Notes: generated by a model from the letters alone, not told the origin. A stretch of DNA of 64,000 nt from Pseudomonadota bacterium (GCA_016705325.1 JADIYJ010000003.1:248001-312000), one strand, 5' to 3'; positions 1 to 9,026 are shown, counted from the stretch's first letter. Made by a program: numbers and translations.

Positions 1-942
1 CGGCAACAACGTCATGCCAGCGCCCACACCATCGCCCCCTACCGAGACACCTTCCGCCTACTGTTCGAGTTCGCACAAAAAACACTCGGCAAACCACCTT
101 GCAGCCTCGATCTGCCGGATCTCGATGTCAGTCTTATCGGCGCTTTCCTCAACGACCTCGAACAGCAGCGCAACAACGGCGCCCGTACCCGTAATCTGCG
201 TCTCACCGCCATCCGTTCGTTTTGCCATTTCGCCTGCCTGTATGAGCCCGCGCGTTGCGCTCACTTTCAACGCATCCTCGCCATTCCACGCAAGCACCAT
301 CTTCGGCGCGAGGTGAGCTTTCTGACCCGTACGGAGATCGAGGCACTCGTGGCTGCCCCGGACCGCAGCACCTGGCTCGGCCGGCGCGACCACGCGCTGT
401 TGCTTCTGGCCCTGCAGACGGGTCTGCGACTTTCGGAGCTGATCAGCCTGCGGCGCGAAGCCCTCACCCTCGACACCAGCCCGCACGTGCGCTGCATCGG
501 CAAGGGACGGAAGGAACGCTGCACGCCCCTCACCAAGCAAACCGTTGCGGTGCTGAAAGCCTGGTTGAAAGGGCCATCGCCCAAGAGCACCGACGTACTT
601 TTCCCCACATGGGAAGGTGAGCCGCTCAGCGCGGATGCCATTCAACATCTGCTGCGGAAGTACATCGACAAGATCCGGCGAAGCTGCGCTTCTCTCAAAC
701 ACAAACGCGTCTCGCCTCATGTCCTTCGTCACAGTGCCGCGATGGAACTGCTGCACGCGGGTGTCGATTCCACGGTCATCGCGCTGTGGCTCGGACATGA
801 GTCGGTCGAAACTACTCAGGTCTACATCCACGCCCATCTGGCTTTGAAAGAGGCGGCACTCGCGAAAACGAGTCCGCTCGACACCAAGCCGGGGCGCTTC
901 AAGGCCGGCGATCGATTGCTGCAGTTCTTGGGCACGTTGTAA
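1..942 (+). CDS. Tyrosine-type site-specific recombinase (5' end outside window)
   Basis: The frame is open from base 1 to a TAA at 940-942, giving 313 residues, so the true start is upstream of the window. The first ~100 residues look like a SAM-like core-binding domain and the rest is the catalytic domain. Visible catalytic residues are the Arg of TGLRLSEL (codon 427-429), the Lys of GKGRKER, the His and Arg of HVLRH (718-729), the His of LGHES, and the nucleophile Tyr in QVYIH (codon 823-825). It should cut and rejoin DNA through a 3'-phosphotyrosine. It lies at the edge of an insertion into an IS66 transposase gene. It could be the last recombinase of a recombinase-in-trio (RIT) element, but its upstream partners are not visible. 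The internal GTG at 313 would remove the N-terminal domain and is not the real start. Confidence 0.85.
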   Translation, partial: RQQRHASAHTIAPYRDTFRLLFEFAQKTLGKPPCSLDLPDLDVSLIGAFLNDLEQQRNNGARTRNLRLTAIRSFCHFACLYEPARCAHFQRILAIPRKHHLRREVSFLTRTEIEALVAAPDRSTWLGRRDHALLLLALQTGLRLSELISLRREALTLDTSPHVRCIGKGRKERCTPLTKQTVAVLKAWLKGPSPKSTDVLFPTWEGEPLSADAIQHLLRKYIDKIRRSCASLKHKRVSPHVLRHSAAMELLHAGVDSTVIALWLGHESVETTQVYIHAHLALKEAALAKTSPLDTKPGRFKAGDRLLQFLGTL

Positions 943-1055
943 TGACACTGACTATGCCGAATGGCTGCGGACCGGCTACGACGAGAAACCCTCGAGATCA
1001 CGCCTCGACCACTCGTTGCCGACCACGCATTCGGCATAATCTGGCGTTCGGCATA
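943..1055. repeat. Putative terminal repeats of the recombinase element
   Basis: Just after the recombinase stop codon the motif TATGCCGAA occurs at 953-961, and its inverse TTCGGCATA occurs at 1030-1038 and again at 1047-1055. The IS66 tnpC frame loses family similarity at about 1046-1052, exactly at the last copy. I infer that these short repeats mark the element's end, and that the target in tnpC itself contained a TATGCC-like sequence. The other end lies outside the window. Confidence 0.45.
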
Positions 1056-2369
1056 GTGCGCGAGCAGGTAAGCGAACGCCCCGCCAAGTTTGCCGGAAGG
1101 CAACGTCAGTGCGGCCTGGTCGCGCGCCCAGCGGTGCAGGCTCTCGAGCAGCGGCCGCGCCCGCTCGATGCGCACGCGGGTGCGCTCCGCGGGCTCGAGC
1201 GCTTTGACGTCGCGCTCGATCGCGTAGAGTGCATCGATGCGGCGCACCAGTTCGTGCGCCGGGGTGTTCGCCGCGGTACCGCTCGGCAACGCCTTGATGG
1301 CGTCGAACCCCTTGCGACGGGCGTGGGCGAAGCAGCCGACGTGGGTCAGTCCCAGTCGTGCGGCCACCCCGTCATAGGCCGTATAGCCATCGGTCTGCAG
1401 ATACCCGCTCGCGTCGGCCAGCAGCCGCGCGGCGGTCACACCCGAACGGGAAGCGTCGTAGTCGAAGAGGATGACCCGCTCACCGGGCGCACCGGCGACC
1501 CGCACCCACATCCAGTGCTCGGCACCGCGCGCCTTGTCGCTGTGGAGCACCTGCACCGGGGTCTCGTCCATGCGGATGTAGCCGCTCTCGCGCAGCCGCT
1601 CATCGAGCAGGTTCATGAGCGGCTGCAGTGGTGTCGTGAGCCCGATCAACCACGCGGCTTGCGTCGCACGGGGAAGCGCGACGCAGTGACGGGCGAATAT
1701 CGCCTCCTGCCGATGCAGCGGCAGCGCATCGACGTACTTGGCGGTCACGAGCTGCGCGAGCAGTCCCGGGGCGGCGTTGCTCTTCGGCAGCACCTGGGCG
1801 GGCAGCGCGGCCGTCCTCACGCACGCCTCGCACCCGGGGCAGGCGTACTTGATGCGCAGATGACGCACGACCTCGACGCGCGCCGGCACGTAATCGAGCT
1901 GCTCGCTCACCTCGGCGCCGATCTCGCGCAACGCGCTGCCGCACCCGCAGATCCGATCGGCGGCCGGCAGTTCGTGGCGCACTTCGCGTCGCGGCAGGTG
2001 GCTCGCCAACGCGCGCCGGCCCGCCTTGACCGACGAGGCAGGCTTCACTTCCCGCAGCGGGGTCGCCGTGAGCGGCGGCTCGACCCCAGTCACCTCGGCG
2101 AGTTCGGCCAGCACCTCGACTTCGTTGAACAGTCCGCGCTGCCCCGGCGCCGCGCCGAGCTGCTCGCGGCTGGCGCCGTAACGTTCGGACTTGAGATACC
2201 GCAACGCCTCTTCCAGCAGCTGGATGCGCCGCTCGCGCGCAGCGAGGGTGTCTTTGAGCGTGGCGATTTCGGCTTCGAGCAGTGCGCTTCGCACCGTGAC
2301 ATCGAGCGCGTGGGTACCCATGAGCGATGCGGCAGAGGACACACTCGACATGCGCGAAGTATCGCACAT
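1050..2369 (-). pseudogene. tnpC: IS66 TnpC transposase, C-terminally truncated
   Basis: This is the large DDE transposase of the IS66 element. The N-terminus has a coiled-coil-like helix (residues ~30-65) and then the family motif YLKSERYGASREQL. A zinc-finger-like region follows (ICGCGSALREIG, then KYACPGCE), then the DDE core with IRMDETPVQVL, LQTDGYTAYDG and GCFAHARRKGFD. Family members continue after a motif like LLAHYAALTRYLDDGRLEIDNN. Here similarity stops after LLAHYA at about 1050, so the final catalytic Glu region is lost. The open frame runs on to 822, but that tail is read antisense to the recombinase and is not IS66 sequence. An ATG at 2321 is an alternative start. Confidence 0.8.
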
Positions 2370-2422
2370 CGAGTGTGTCGAGTCACGCGCAAACGCCTAT
2401 ATTTACAGCACTTCCTGCGTAC

Positions 2423-2782
2423 TCACCCGACGCGCTTGAGCGCGAGATCACGATGCGCACGCGCGAACACATCGAAGCCATCGAGCAGCGCGTTCAACTC
2501 CCGCCCGCTCATCTCGAACGAACCCGCCTCACGCGGCGCCCGCGGCCACACGTAACGATCCGCGCCCTCGAGCCGCTTGCTCCACAGCACCAGTCCGTTG
2601 CGCTCCCAAGTCAGCAGCTTCACCCGATCGCGCTTCCTGTTCGCAAACGCGTACACCCCGCCGTCGAACACCGCCCGACCGAGCGACTGCTCCACCAGCA
2701 GCGCCAGCGTCGCCGCTTGCTTGCGCATGTCCACAGGTTCGATGCACAGATACACCGCGACCTCACTCGTCGGCCGAATCAC
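2423..2782 (-). CDS. tnpB: IS66 family TnpB (Orf2) protein
   Basis: This is a 119-residue accessory protein of IS66 elements, recognisable by VYLCIEPVDMRK near the N-terminus and RDRVKLLTWERNGLVLW in the middle, followed by KRLEGADRYVWP. Its length matches the family. The start codon overlaps the tnpA stop by four bases (2779-2782), which indicates translational coupling. The exact biochemical role of TnpB in IS66 transposition is not settled. It appears intact although the element as a whole is truncated. Confidence 0.9.
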   Translation of the reverse strand: MIRPTSEVAVYLCIEPVDMRKQAATLALLVEQSLGRAVFDGGVYAFANRKRDRVKLLTWERNGLVLWSKRLEGADRYVWPRAPREAGSFEMSGRELNALLDGFDVFARAHRDLALKRVG

Positions 2783-3144
2783 GACGCCGACATCTCGAGC
2801 GCCGTGACCACCCGCGACAACTGCCCGAGATCCTCGATCTCAAGCTCGGCACGCCGCCCGTTCGCCAGCGTCAGCCGCAAGCGCAGCGACGCGGCCACCA
2901 CCACCGGCCGAACGTCGACCTTGGCAAAACGCACTGGCACCGACGCCGTCGGCTTCTTCAGTCGTCGCGGCGCCGGTGGCACGATCCCGCGACGGCGTAA
3001 CTGCGCGATCGCATCGTAGATCCTGCGCAGATCCAGACCACGCGAACGCACGTGCGCGCTCAACGCCACGCCCGCACTGCGCGCGCCTTCCAGACACTCG
3101 ATCGCCTGGGCCTGCATCTCCGTCAAAACCGTCGTCGTCGTCAT
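2779..3144 (-). CDS. tnpA: IS66 family TnpA (Orf1) protein
   Basis: This 121-residue protein is first in the IS66 operon. It has a small helical N-terminal part (residues ~10-60, including SRGLDLRRIYDAIAQLRRRG) that could bind DNA and a C-terminal half rich in beta strands (VRLRLTLANGRRAELEIEDL). Divergent TnpA proteins are common in IS66 elements, and the call rests mainly on position, size and overlap with tnpB. About 85 bp separate its start from the inferred element end at 3230, leaving room for the element promoter. Confidence 0.75.
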   Translation of the reverse strand: MTTTTVLTEMQAQAIECLEGARSAGVALSAHVRSRGLDLRRIYDAIAQLRRRGIVPPAPRRLKKPTASVPVRFAKVDVRPVVVAASLRLRLTLANGRRAELEIEDLGQLSRVVTALEMSAS

Positions 3145-3311
3145 CGCCGTCTTCCTCGTTGCCGCCAGTTCCCACGCAGCGTGCGCGAAGCACGATCAAA
3201 TCAGAAGAGCGCAGTTGCTCGATCGCTTACCCTCGATCCACACCGCTACCTGCATCACGTGCTCGAGCGCATCGCGATGCACCCGATCAACCGGCTGGAG
3301 GAGCTGCTGCC

Positions 3312-3932
3312 ATGGCGAGTCGCCGCCCAGTGGTCAGTCCCCGCGCTGTCGCGCGCCGCGTAGCGGCGCTCACGGCGATGCAGGTGCAGCTCAAGATCGA
3401 GCTGCGCGATGTGAAGCCGCTCGTGTGGCGGCGTCTCCTGGTCCCCGAGACCGTCACGCTCGCGAAGCTCCACCTGATCCTGCAGCGGGCGATGGGCTGG
3501 ACCAACAGTCACCTGCACGAGTACGAGATCGCGCGTGAGCGCTACGGCGTCCCCGACGACGACAACGACTGGCCCGGCGCCGAGCCGCTCACTGACGAAC
3601 GGCGCGTGCGCCTGAAGCCGCTGATCGAGGGTGGCCTGCGCCGGTTCACGTACCAGTACGACTTCGGCGACAGCTGGGAGCACGTCATCAAGGTCGAGGA
3701 TCTCATCGCCCCGAAATCCGGCATGCCGCCGATCGTGTGCCTTGCCGGCGCGAATGCCTGCCCACCTGAAGATGTCGGTGGCTGCTCGGGCTACGCCGAG
3801 TTCCTGGAGGTCCTCGCAGACCCCGCCCACGAAGAACACGCGCACATGCGCAGTTGGGTCGGCGGCACGTTCGATCCCACCGCGTTCGACCTCGCCGAGA
3901 TCAACCGCAACCTCGCCACCATCAAACCCTGA
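3312..3932 (+). CDS. pRiA4b ORF-3-like family protein
   Basis: This 206-residue protein matches the family named after plasmid pRiA4b ORF-3: QLKIELRDVKPLVWRRLLVP near the start, then LHLILQRAMGWTNSHLHEY, FTYQYDFGDSWEHVIKVE and CPPEDVGGCSGYAEFLEVL. The family is found on plasmids and beside insertion sequences, and its function is unknown. The ATG at 3312 is preferred because GGAGGAG lies 8-9 bases upstream. An ATG at 3378 starts immediately before the conserved domain and is an alternative. It lies just outside the inferred IS66 end, so it may be cargo from an earlier mobile element. Confidence 0.8.
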   Translation: MASRRPVVSPRAVARRVAALTAMQVQLKIELRDVKPLVWRRLLVPETVTLAKLHLILQRAMGWTNSHLHEYEIARERYGVPDDDNDWPGAEPLTDERRVRLKPLIEGGLRRFTYQYDFGDSWEHVIKVEDLIAPKSGMPPIVCLAGANACPPEDVGGCSGYAEFLEVLADPAHEEHAHMRSWVGGTFDPTAFDLAEINRNLATIKP

Positions 3933-4476
3933 TCGTCAAGACGGCCTCGGCGTGGCGCTTACATTGAACGTTGGCTTGGATCTGGTGCGCCACGACTGCA
4001 ACGCGTCCTGCTGTTTCGCGGACCAGCGCATTGGCCAAGTCGGGCCGCCTATCGGATGGCAAATTGCTTGATGTCGCGTTGGTCTTTGGGGACACTTGGA
4101 TTGGCACGTTGACACTTCAGAAGTGGCGACGCGATCCGCCGGCCCGACAAGCGCGTCAGCACTGGCGAGCGCATCTGAAGCTGTCCAACCTCACCCCGCC
4201 GGCGTCCTGCCCAGGAAACTGACGTACTACCGAGCCTATGTCCGGGGGCGGACATTCGGCTGTGAGATCGCCAACATTCTTGCGACCCTTAAGGCGCTTC
4301 TGAGTCGCGACATTAGCCGGCAGGCGGTCTTCTGCAGCTTCCGCGCTGTGGTCCGCATAGACAAAATGCGTTAGCATACGAATAGCTAATGAATGGAGCA
4401 CCCGGGTATGTGGCATGACGCCATGTCGTTCCGGCAAGCTTCCGGAGTTGCGGTTCCGCACAATGGCAGGATGCCG
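3933..4476. other. Gene-poor stretch between mobile DNA and polysaccharide genes
   Basis: No convincing coding region is seen in these ~540 bp; the short open frames on both strands lack recognisable motifs. The GC content is lower than in the neighbouring genes, especially at 4300-4400. One small palindrome is visible at 4238-4255 (ATGTCCG, four G, CGGACAT). The stretch is probably decayed mobile DNA plus the promoter of the following gene. Confidence 0.4.
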
Positions 4477-6471
4477 ATGAGAGACGAGTTAAACCTGCAA
4501 TTCGCGCACAGTGCGGTGCGCTCGGTCGTCTACTGGCCCCGCGGCGCCAAAAAGGCCTTGATGGTATCGGCGGACCTGATCGCGTTACCGCTGATCCTGT
4601 GGCTTGCCATCACCCTGCGCCTGGGCAGTTTCGTGCACGGGAATTCCGGTGGTGGACTGTTGTTCGTCGCACTGCCGCTCATCACAGTCCCCATTCTCGT
4701 CAAGCTCGGCCTGTATCGAGCCGTCATTCGATTCATCAGCAGCAAGGCACTGGTCGCTGCACTGCTGGGAGTGACCGTTTCGACGGTCTTTCTCGTATTG
4801 CTCACCTACGTCCCGGACTTCGGTTCGGTCCCGCGATCGTCGCTCGCGATCTATTGGTCGCTGGCAATGTTGTACGTGGGCGGCAGTCGCTATCTCGTTC
4901 GTCTGCTGCTGGCACCGAGTTCGAGCGCGGCCAGCAACGTCGTGATCTACGGGGCAGGCGCAGCCGGCGCACGGCTTGCGCAGGCCATGGCAATGAGCGC
5001 AGAGGCGCGGCCAATTGCGTTCATCGACGACGACCGTGGCCTGTGGGGCTCCGTGATCGGCGGCCTGCGTGTGCATCGTCCTGCCGATATCGACCGACTG
5101 CGCGCCGAATACGAAATCGACAGGGTTCTGCTGGCCATGCCATCGGCGAGCCGTACGGTGCGACGCGCCGTACTCGAGCGTATCCAGGCTCCCGGCCTGC
5201 GAGTGCAGACGGTTCCGGACATCAGCGACATCCTCGCCGGCAACGCACAACTCGAGGACGTGCGCGACGTCGAGGCGAACGACCTGCTGGGGCGCGAGCC
5301 GGTTGCGCCGATCCAGGCGTTGTTCGATGCGTGCATCCGCGACAAGGTGGTCATGGTCACGGGCGCCGGCGGTTCCATCGGCTCGGAACTCTGTCGGCAG
5401 ATCGCGCGTGTCAGTCCACGCCGCCTGGTCCTGTTCGAAATGTCCGAGCTGGCGCTCTACAGCATCGAGCGCGAGCTGCAATTGCTTGCCCGGCACGAGG
5501 GGTTCAATCTGGAAGTCACGGCCTTGCTCGGCAACGCGCATCACCGCAATCGACTGATCGAGATCATGCAGGCCTACGGCGTGCAGACGATCTATCACGC
5601 CGCCGCCTACAAGCACGTGCCGATGGTCGAGCACAACGTGATTGCCGGAATTCACAACAACGTCCTCAGCACCTGGCATGCGGCGGAAGCGGCGCTGGCC
5701 TGCAACGTGGAGAAGTTCGTCCTGATCTCGACGGACAAGGCGGTGAATCCCACGAACGTGATGGGCGCGACCAAGCGCTTTGCCGAGATGGTCCTGCAGG
5801 GCCTCAGCACGCGTGGCGGACGCACGAAGTTCTGCATGGTGCGGTTCGGTAACGTGCTCGAATCGTCGGGCTCGGTCGTGCCTTTGTTCCGCGAGCAGAT
5901 CCGCAGGGGCGGCCCGGTCACGGTGACGCACCCGGACATCATTCGTTACTTCATGACGATTCCGGAGGCTACGCAGCTGGTGCTGCAGGCGGGCGCGATG
6001 GCCAATGGCGGCGACGTATTCGTGCTGGACATGGGCAAGCCCGTGAAGATCGCCGACCTCGCCAGGCGCATGATCAGCCTGTCCGGCCTGCGGGTGCGGG
6101 ACGAGGCGAATCCAGACGGTGACATCGACATCCAGTTCACCGGGTTGCGGCCCGCAGAGAAGCTGTACGAGGAGCTGCTGATCGGTTCGAACGTCTCCGG
6201 CACCGAACACCCGATGATCATGCGGGCTCTGGAGCCGTGCCTGTCATGGAGTCGGGTTGAAGCCTTGCTGGAAGAGCTCCGCGAGGACATGAATCGGCTC
6301 GACGTGCCGGCAACCCTTGGCATCCTCATGAGCGCGGTGCATGAGTACACGCCAGTGTCCAAGTCAGCCGACCTGGTCTGGAGCCGCAAGGAAGCGCAGC
6401 GCGAAACCCAGGCCAAGGTGACCCAGCTCGACACCCGGCGGGCGGTTTCGCGGGAAACCCGCCCCGACTGA
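4477..6471 (+). CDS. FlaA1/CapD-type nucleotide-sugar 4,6-dehydratase/epimerase, membrane-anchored
   Basis: The family converts UDP-GlcNAc-type sugars to 4-keto-6-deoxy intermediates for capsule, O-antigen or glycan synthesis. The N-terminus has about four hydrophobic segments (e.g. LIALPLILWLAITLRLG and VAALLGVTVSTVFLVLL). A CoA-binding-like Rossmann domain follows (VVIYGAGAAGARLAQAM). The C-terminal SDR domain begins MVTGAGGSIGSELCRQIA and includes YHAAAYKHVPM and STDKAVNPTNVMGATKR. Like other long members it has a catalytic Lys region in place of YxxxK. The ATG at 4477 follows AGG at a suitable distance; 4393 or 4471 are alternatives that lengthen it to up to 692 residues. Precursor genes ugd, manC and a phosphomannomutase lie downstream. 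The exact substrate cannot be read from sequence. Confidence 0.88.
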   Translation: MRDELNLQFAHSAVRSVVYWPRGAKKALMVSADLIALPLILWLAITLRLGSFVHGNSGGGLLFVALPLITVPILVKLGLYRAVIRFISSKALVAALLGVTVSTVFLVLLTYVPDFGSVPRSSLAIYWSLAMLYVGGSRYLVRLLLAPSSSAASNVVIYGAGAAGARLAQAMAMSAEARPIAFIDDDRGLWGSVIGGLRVHRPADIDRLRAEYEIDRVLLAMPSASRTVRRAVLERIQAPGLRVQTVPDISDILAGNAQLEDVRDVEANDLLGREPVAPIQALFDACIRDKVVMVTGAGGSIGSELCRQIARVSPRRLVLFEMSELALYSIERELQLLARHEGFNLEVTALLGNAHHRNRLIEIMQAYGVQTIYHAAAYKHVPMVEHNVIAGIHNNVLSTWHAAEAALACNVEKFVLISTDKAVNPTNVMGATKRFAEMVLQGLSTRGGRTKFCMVRFGNVLESSGSVVPLFREQIRRGGPVTVTHPDIIRYFMTIPEATQLVLQAGAMANGGDVFVLDMGKPVKIADLARRMISLSGLRVRDEANPDGDIDIQFTGLRPAEKLYEELLIGSNVSGTEHPMIMRALEPCLSWSRVEALLEELREDMNRLDVPATLGILMSAVHEYTPVSKSADLVWSRKEAQRETQAKVTQLDTRRAVSRETRPD

Positions 6472-6498
6472 GCGGGAATGCAGGCGTAACCTGACTCA

Positions 6499-6873
6499 TT
6501 ATCCCAAGGTTACGAAGCCACCATAAACCGTCAGCGCCTCGTCGCGTGTGAGCAGCAGGGCCGATTCGGCCTGGGCCTGTGCAATCAGCATGCGGTCGAA
6601 CGGATCGCCGTGCAGGCGGGGCAGGGAAGCGGCCACGATTGCGTGCAGGCCGGAGATCCCGAGATTCTTGAACCCTGCGGGTTCAACCGTTTCCAGGATC
6701 TGGCGTGGATCGCAGTCGAGCCGCCCAATCGCATGCTTGATGCCGACCTCCCAGATCGACGCTGCGCTCACCAGGACCTCGTTGTCGTCGATCAGCTCGC
6801 GCTCGCGGCGTGAAAGTCGTCGCGGATCGAGCAATGCCAAGAGGAGCACGTGCGTATCGATGACCACACGCAC
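6499..6873 (-). CDS. vapC: PIN-domain toxin, VapC-like
   Basis: This 124-residue protein has the PIN-domain acidic residues typical of VapC ribonucleases: Asp in MRVVIDTHVLL, Glu in SAASIWEVGIK, and the Asp residues in GDPFDRMLIAQA and LTRDEAL. The start is a GTG directly after the antitoxin TAA stop (6874-6876), so the two are translationally coupled. VapC toxins usually cleave tRNA or rRNA; the target here is unknown. The pair sits between two polysaccharide genes and could be a late arrival. Confidence 0.85.
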   Translation of the reverse strand: MRVVIDTHVLLLALLDPRRLSRRERELIDDNEVLVSAASIWEVGIKHAIGRLDCDPRQILETVEPAGFKNLGISGLHAIVAASLPRLHGDPFDRMLIAQAQAESALLLTRDEALTVYGGFVTLG

Positions 6874-7122
6874 TTAACGCGCCTCGAACGTTTCGAGTAT
6901 CGCCGCGGGGAGGGGGGCATCGAAGTCGTCCGGGATGGCGAACGTGCCGCGCAGCAGCCCAAGGTGCTTTTTCTGCACCACCGGCGCCAGCGGCACGAGC
7001 TTCGCCACGGGGCGTCCCGCCTTGGCGATGATGACCTCGTTGCCCCCGGCTGCGACCTCCTCAACGATCCGGGACAAGTGCGTCTTAGCCTGGTGGATAT
7101 TGATGACGGTGGGGGCAGCCAT
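6874..7122 (-). CDS. Phd/YefM-type antitoxin
   Basis: This is an 82-residue antitoxin with the N-terminal Phd/YefM DNA-binding fold: VINIHQAKTHLSRIVEEVAA, then GNEVIIAKAGRPVAKLVPL. The C-terminal part (FDAPLPAAILETFEAR) should wrap and neutralise the toxin. It is followed immediately by the PIN toxin gene with no intergenic gap. Such antitoxins normally repress their own promoter, and a matching palindrome lies just upstream at 7137-7150. Confidence 0.87.
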   Translation of the reverse strand: MAAPTVINIHQAKTHLSRIVEEVAAGGNEVIIAKAGRPVAKLVPLAPVVQKKHLGLLRGTFAIPDDFDAPLPAAILETFEAR

Positions 7123-7136
7123 ATCCGGACCCGTTC

Positions 7137-7165
7137 CTTAGTGAACTAAGATTAGTTTAGTGATC
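7137..7165 (-). promoter_or_regulatory. Candidate operator/promoter of the toxin-antitoxin pair
   Basis: A perfect palindrome, CTTAGT-GA-ACTAAG, lies at 7137-7150, about 15 bases before the antitoxin ATG. An incomplete second copy (ATTAGTTTAGTGATC) follows at 7151-7165. The stretch is AT-rich in a GC-rich genome. It fits an autoregulatory operator for the Phd/YefM protein, by analogy with other pairs. Confidence 0.5.
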
Positions 7166-7258
7166 GTCCCGCGAGTCGCAAGTGCCATTTCGCTTTGCGA
7201 CCCGGCAAAACTGCGACACGCCGCGCGCTCCAGGCCCTGCCCGGGCGGCACCGTCTGC

Positions 7259-7264
7259 TAGAAT
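7259..7264 (+). promoter_or_regulatory. Possible -10 box upstream of ugd
   Basis: TAGAAT at 7259-7264 matches five of six bases of the sigma-70 -10 consensus, about 59 bases before the ugd start. No good -35 box is seen at 16-18 bp spacing, so the call is weak. Confidence 0.3.
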
Positions 7265-7322
7265 TGCCCGTTAGCAGGCGATCCGTATCGCCATAAAACC
7301 AAACTAAGTCATAGGCTTACGC

Positions 7323-8648
7323 GTGAAAGTTACAGTCTTCGGTTCGGGTTACGTCGGCCTGGTCACCGGTGCCTGTTTTGCCGAGGCGGGCAACCAGGTC
7401 GTCTGCGTCGATATCGACGCCGGCAAGGTGGCGCGCCTGCAGGCGGGTGAGATTCCCATCCACGAGCCGGGTCTCGACGTCATGGTCAAGCGCAACTTCG
7501 ACAAAGGTCGGTTGAAGTTCACGACCGACGCCGAAGAGGGCATCCGCCACGGCTTGTTCCAGTTCATCGCCGTTGGCACTCCGCCCGAAGAAGACGGCTC
7601 GGCCGACCTTTCGCACGTGCTGTCTGTCGCGGAAACGATCGGCCGTCACATGACCGAGTACCGCATCGTCGTCGACAAGTCGACGGTGCCGGTCGGCACG
7701 GCGGACAAGGTCAGGGAACGCATCGAGCAGGCGTTGGGCGAGCGCGGCGCAAGGTTCGAATTCGACGTGGTCTCGAACCCCGAGTTCCTGAAGGAAGGCG
7801 CTGCGATCAACGATTTCATGAAGCCCGACCGCGTGGTGGTCGGCACCGACAACCCGCGCACCGCCGAACTGCTCAAATCGCTTTACGACCCGTTCACGCG
7901 CAGCCACGACCGCATGATCGTGATGGACGTGCGCTCGGCCGAGCTGACCAAGTACGCCGCCAACGCCATGCTGGCCACCAAGATCAGCTTCATGAACGAG
8001 ATCGCCAACCTGGCCGAGCGCATGGGCGCCGACATCGAGAAGGTCCGGGTCGGCATCGGCTCGGATCCGCGCATCGGCTACAGCTTCATCTACCCGGGCG
8101 CCGGCTACGGCGGTTCGTGCTTCCCCAAGGACGTCAAGGCGCTGGTCCACAGTGCCGGCGAGCACGACTTCGACGCGCAGCTGCTGCGCGCGGTCGAAGC
8201 CGTCAACAAGAACCAGAAGCGCGTCGTCTTCCGCAAGATGCACGATTACTTCGGCGGCAAGCTCAAGGGCAAGACCGTCGCGCTCTGGGGCCTGGCGTTC
8301 AAGCCGAATACCGACGACATGCGCGAGGCGCCTGCCCGCGAGTTGATGGAAGCGCTGTGGGCCGCCGGGGCGACCGTCCGTGCGTACGATCCAGTCGCCA
8401 TGGGCGAGGCCGCGCGCATCTATGGCCGGCGTGACGACCTCACACTCGTCGCCGACGCCGCAACGGCGCTCGACGGCGCCGATGCGCTCGCGATCATCAC
8501 GGAGTGGCAGGAATTCCGCAGCCCGGACTTCGATACGATTCGCGACAAGCTGTCGAACCCGGTCATCTTCGATGGTCGCAACATTTACGATCCGGGCCTG
8601 GTGAAGTCGTTCGGGTTGCAGTATTTCGGCATCGGCCGGAATTCGTAG
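7323..8648 (+). CDS. ugd: UDP-glucose 6-dehydrogenase
   Basis: The enzyme oxidises UDP-glucose twice with NAD+ to give UDP-glucuronate for exopolysaccharide or LPS. The 441-residue length is normal. The NAD-binding motif is GSGYVGLVTGACFAEAG at the N-terminus (start GTG 7323). The central region has NPEFLKEGAAINDFMKPDR, and the catalytic Cys is in GYGGSCFPKDVKAL. The C-terminal UDP-binding domain includes LWGLAFKPNTDDMREAP. It lies upstream of manC and a phosphomannomutase on the same strand, but a ~380-bp repeat-rich gap separates them, so co-transcription is uncertain. An AGTGAGT-type repeat array starts directly after its TAG stop. Confidence 0.95.
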   Translation: MKVTVFGSGYVGLVTGACFAEAGNQVVCVDIDAGKVARLQAGEIPIHEPGLDVMVKRNFDKGRLKFTTDAEEGIRHGLFQFIAVGTPPEEDGSADLSHVLSVAETIGRHMTEYRIVVDKSTVPVGTADKVRERIEQALGERGARFEFDVVSNPEFLKEGAAINDFMKPDRVVVGTDNPRTAELLKSLYDPFTRSHDRMIVMDVRSAELTKYAANAMLATKISFMNEIANLAERMGADIEKVRVGIGSDPRIGYSFIYPGAGYGGSCFPKDVKALVHSAGEHDFDAQLLRAVEAVNKNQKRVVFRKMHDYFGGKLKGKTVALWGLAFKPNTDDMREAPARELMEALWAAGATVRAYDPVAMGEAARIYGRRDDLTLVADAATALDGADALAIITEWQEFRSPDFDTIRDKLSNPVIFDGRNIYDPGLVKSFGLQYFGIGRNS

Positions 8649-8667
8649 GAAGTGAGTAGTGAGTGAG
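8649..8667 (+). repeat. Short AGTGAGT-type array after ugd stop
   Basis: GAAGTGAGTAGTGAGTGAG begins at the base after the ugd TAG. Its first ~14 bases are the inverse of the distal part of the array at 8994-9026, so the two arms flank the whole intergenic segment. The same unit family is found after the second phoU and after dapD. Confidence 0.7.
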
Positions 8668-8698
8668 CCGACCCAGGGACTGGTCGCGGGCGAGGGTG

Positions 8699-8751
<53 letters not shown>

Positions 8752-8993
8752 AGATCATGGCACAGACTGGCGCGACGCCGGCCCAGGCCAAACGTTTCTC
8801 GGGCATTTGCGGCGGACACCACCGCAAGGGCCATCGATTCCCCCGCGAGTCCCTGTGATCGTGCGTTCGGGCCGACCTGTTTTTCCACTGTCCGAGCCTG
8901 GTGGGTCACCCCGCAGAATCACGAAAAATGACATTATTCGCAGGCTTCCGGGCCCACAAGGCGCGCCTCCGAAAGCACGAGAGTCCCCGCTCA

Positions 8994-9026
8994 CACTAAT
9001 CACTAATCACTAATCACTACTCACTT
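8994..9026 (-). repeat. CACTAAT/CACTACT array abutting the manC start
   Basis: About four 7-base units (ACTAATC three times, then ACTACTC) occupy the bases up to three before the manC ATG at 9030. The array is the inverse of the AGTGAGT arrays seen after stop codons. It occupies the place where a ribosome binding site would be expected. Confidence 0.7.

Larger units (their letters stand above)
1050..3230 (-). mobile_element. IS66-family element, truncated at its distal end
   Basis: The element carries the typical IS66 trio, tnpA-tnpB-tnpC, transcribed on the minus strand. The intact end is probably at 3230, where the plus strand reads CGCTTAC; IS66-family ends commonly begin GTAAGCG, which is its complement. 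The tnpC end is missing because a tyrosine-recombinase element joins at about 1050. The element is therefore unlikely to transpose on its own. Confidence 0.7.

Noticed and set aside
822..1049. C-terminal extension of the IS66 transposase frame
   Set aside because: It has no IS66 similarity and is antisense to the recombinase; the frame is open only by chance after the junction.
942..2555. Open frame of ~537 codons on the plus strand across IS66 tnpC
   Set aside because: It is antisense to the transposase, with no recognisable domain.
4238..4255. Palindrome ATGTCCG-GGGG-CGGACAT as an operator
   Set aside because: It is short, isolated and ~240 bases from the next start, with no regulator gene nearby; it may be a relic of decayed mobile DNA.
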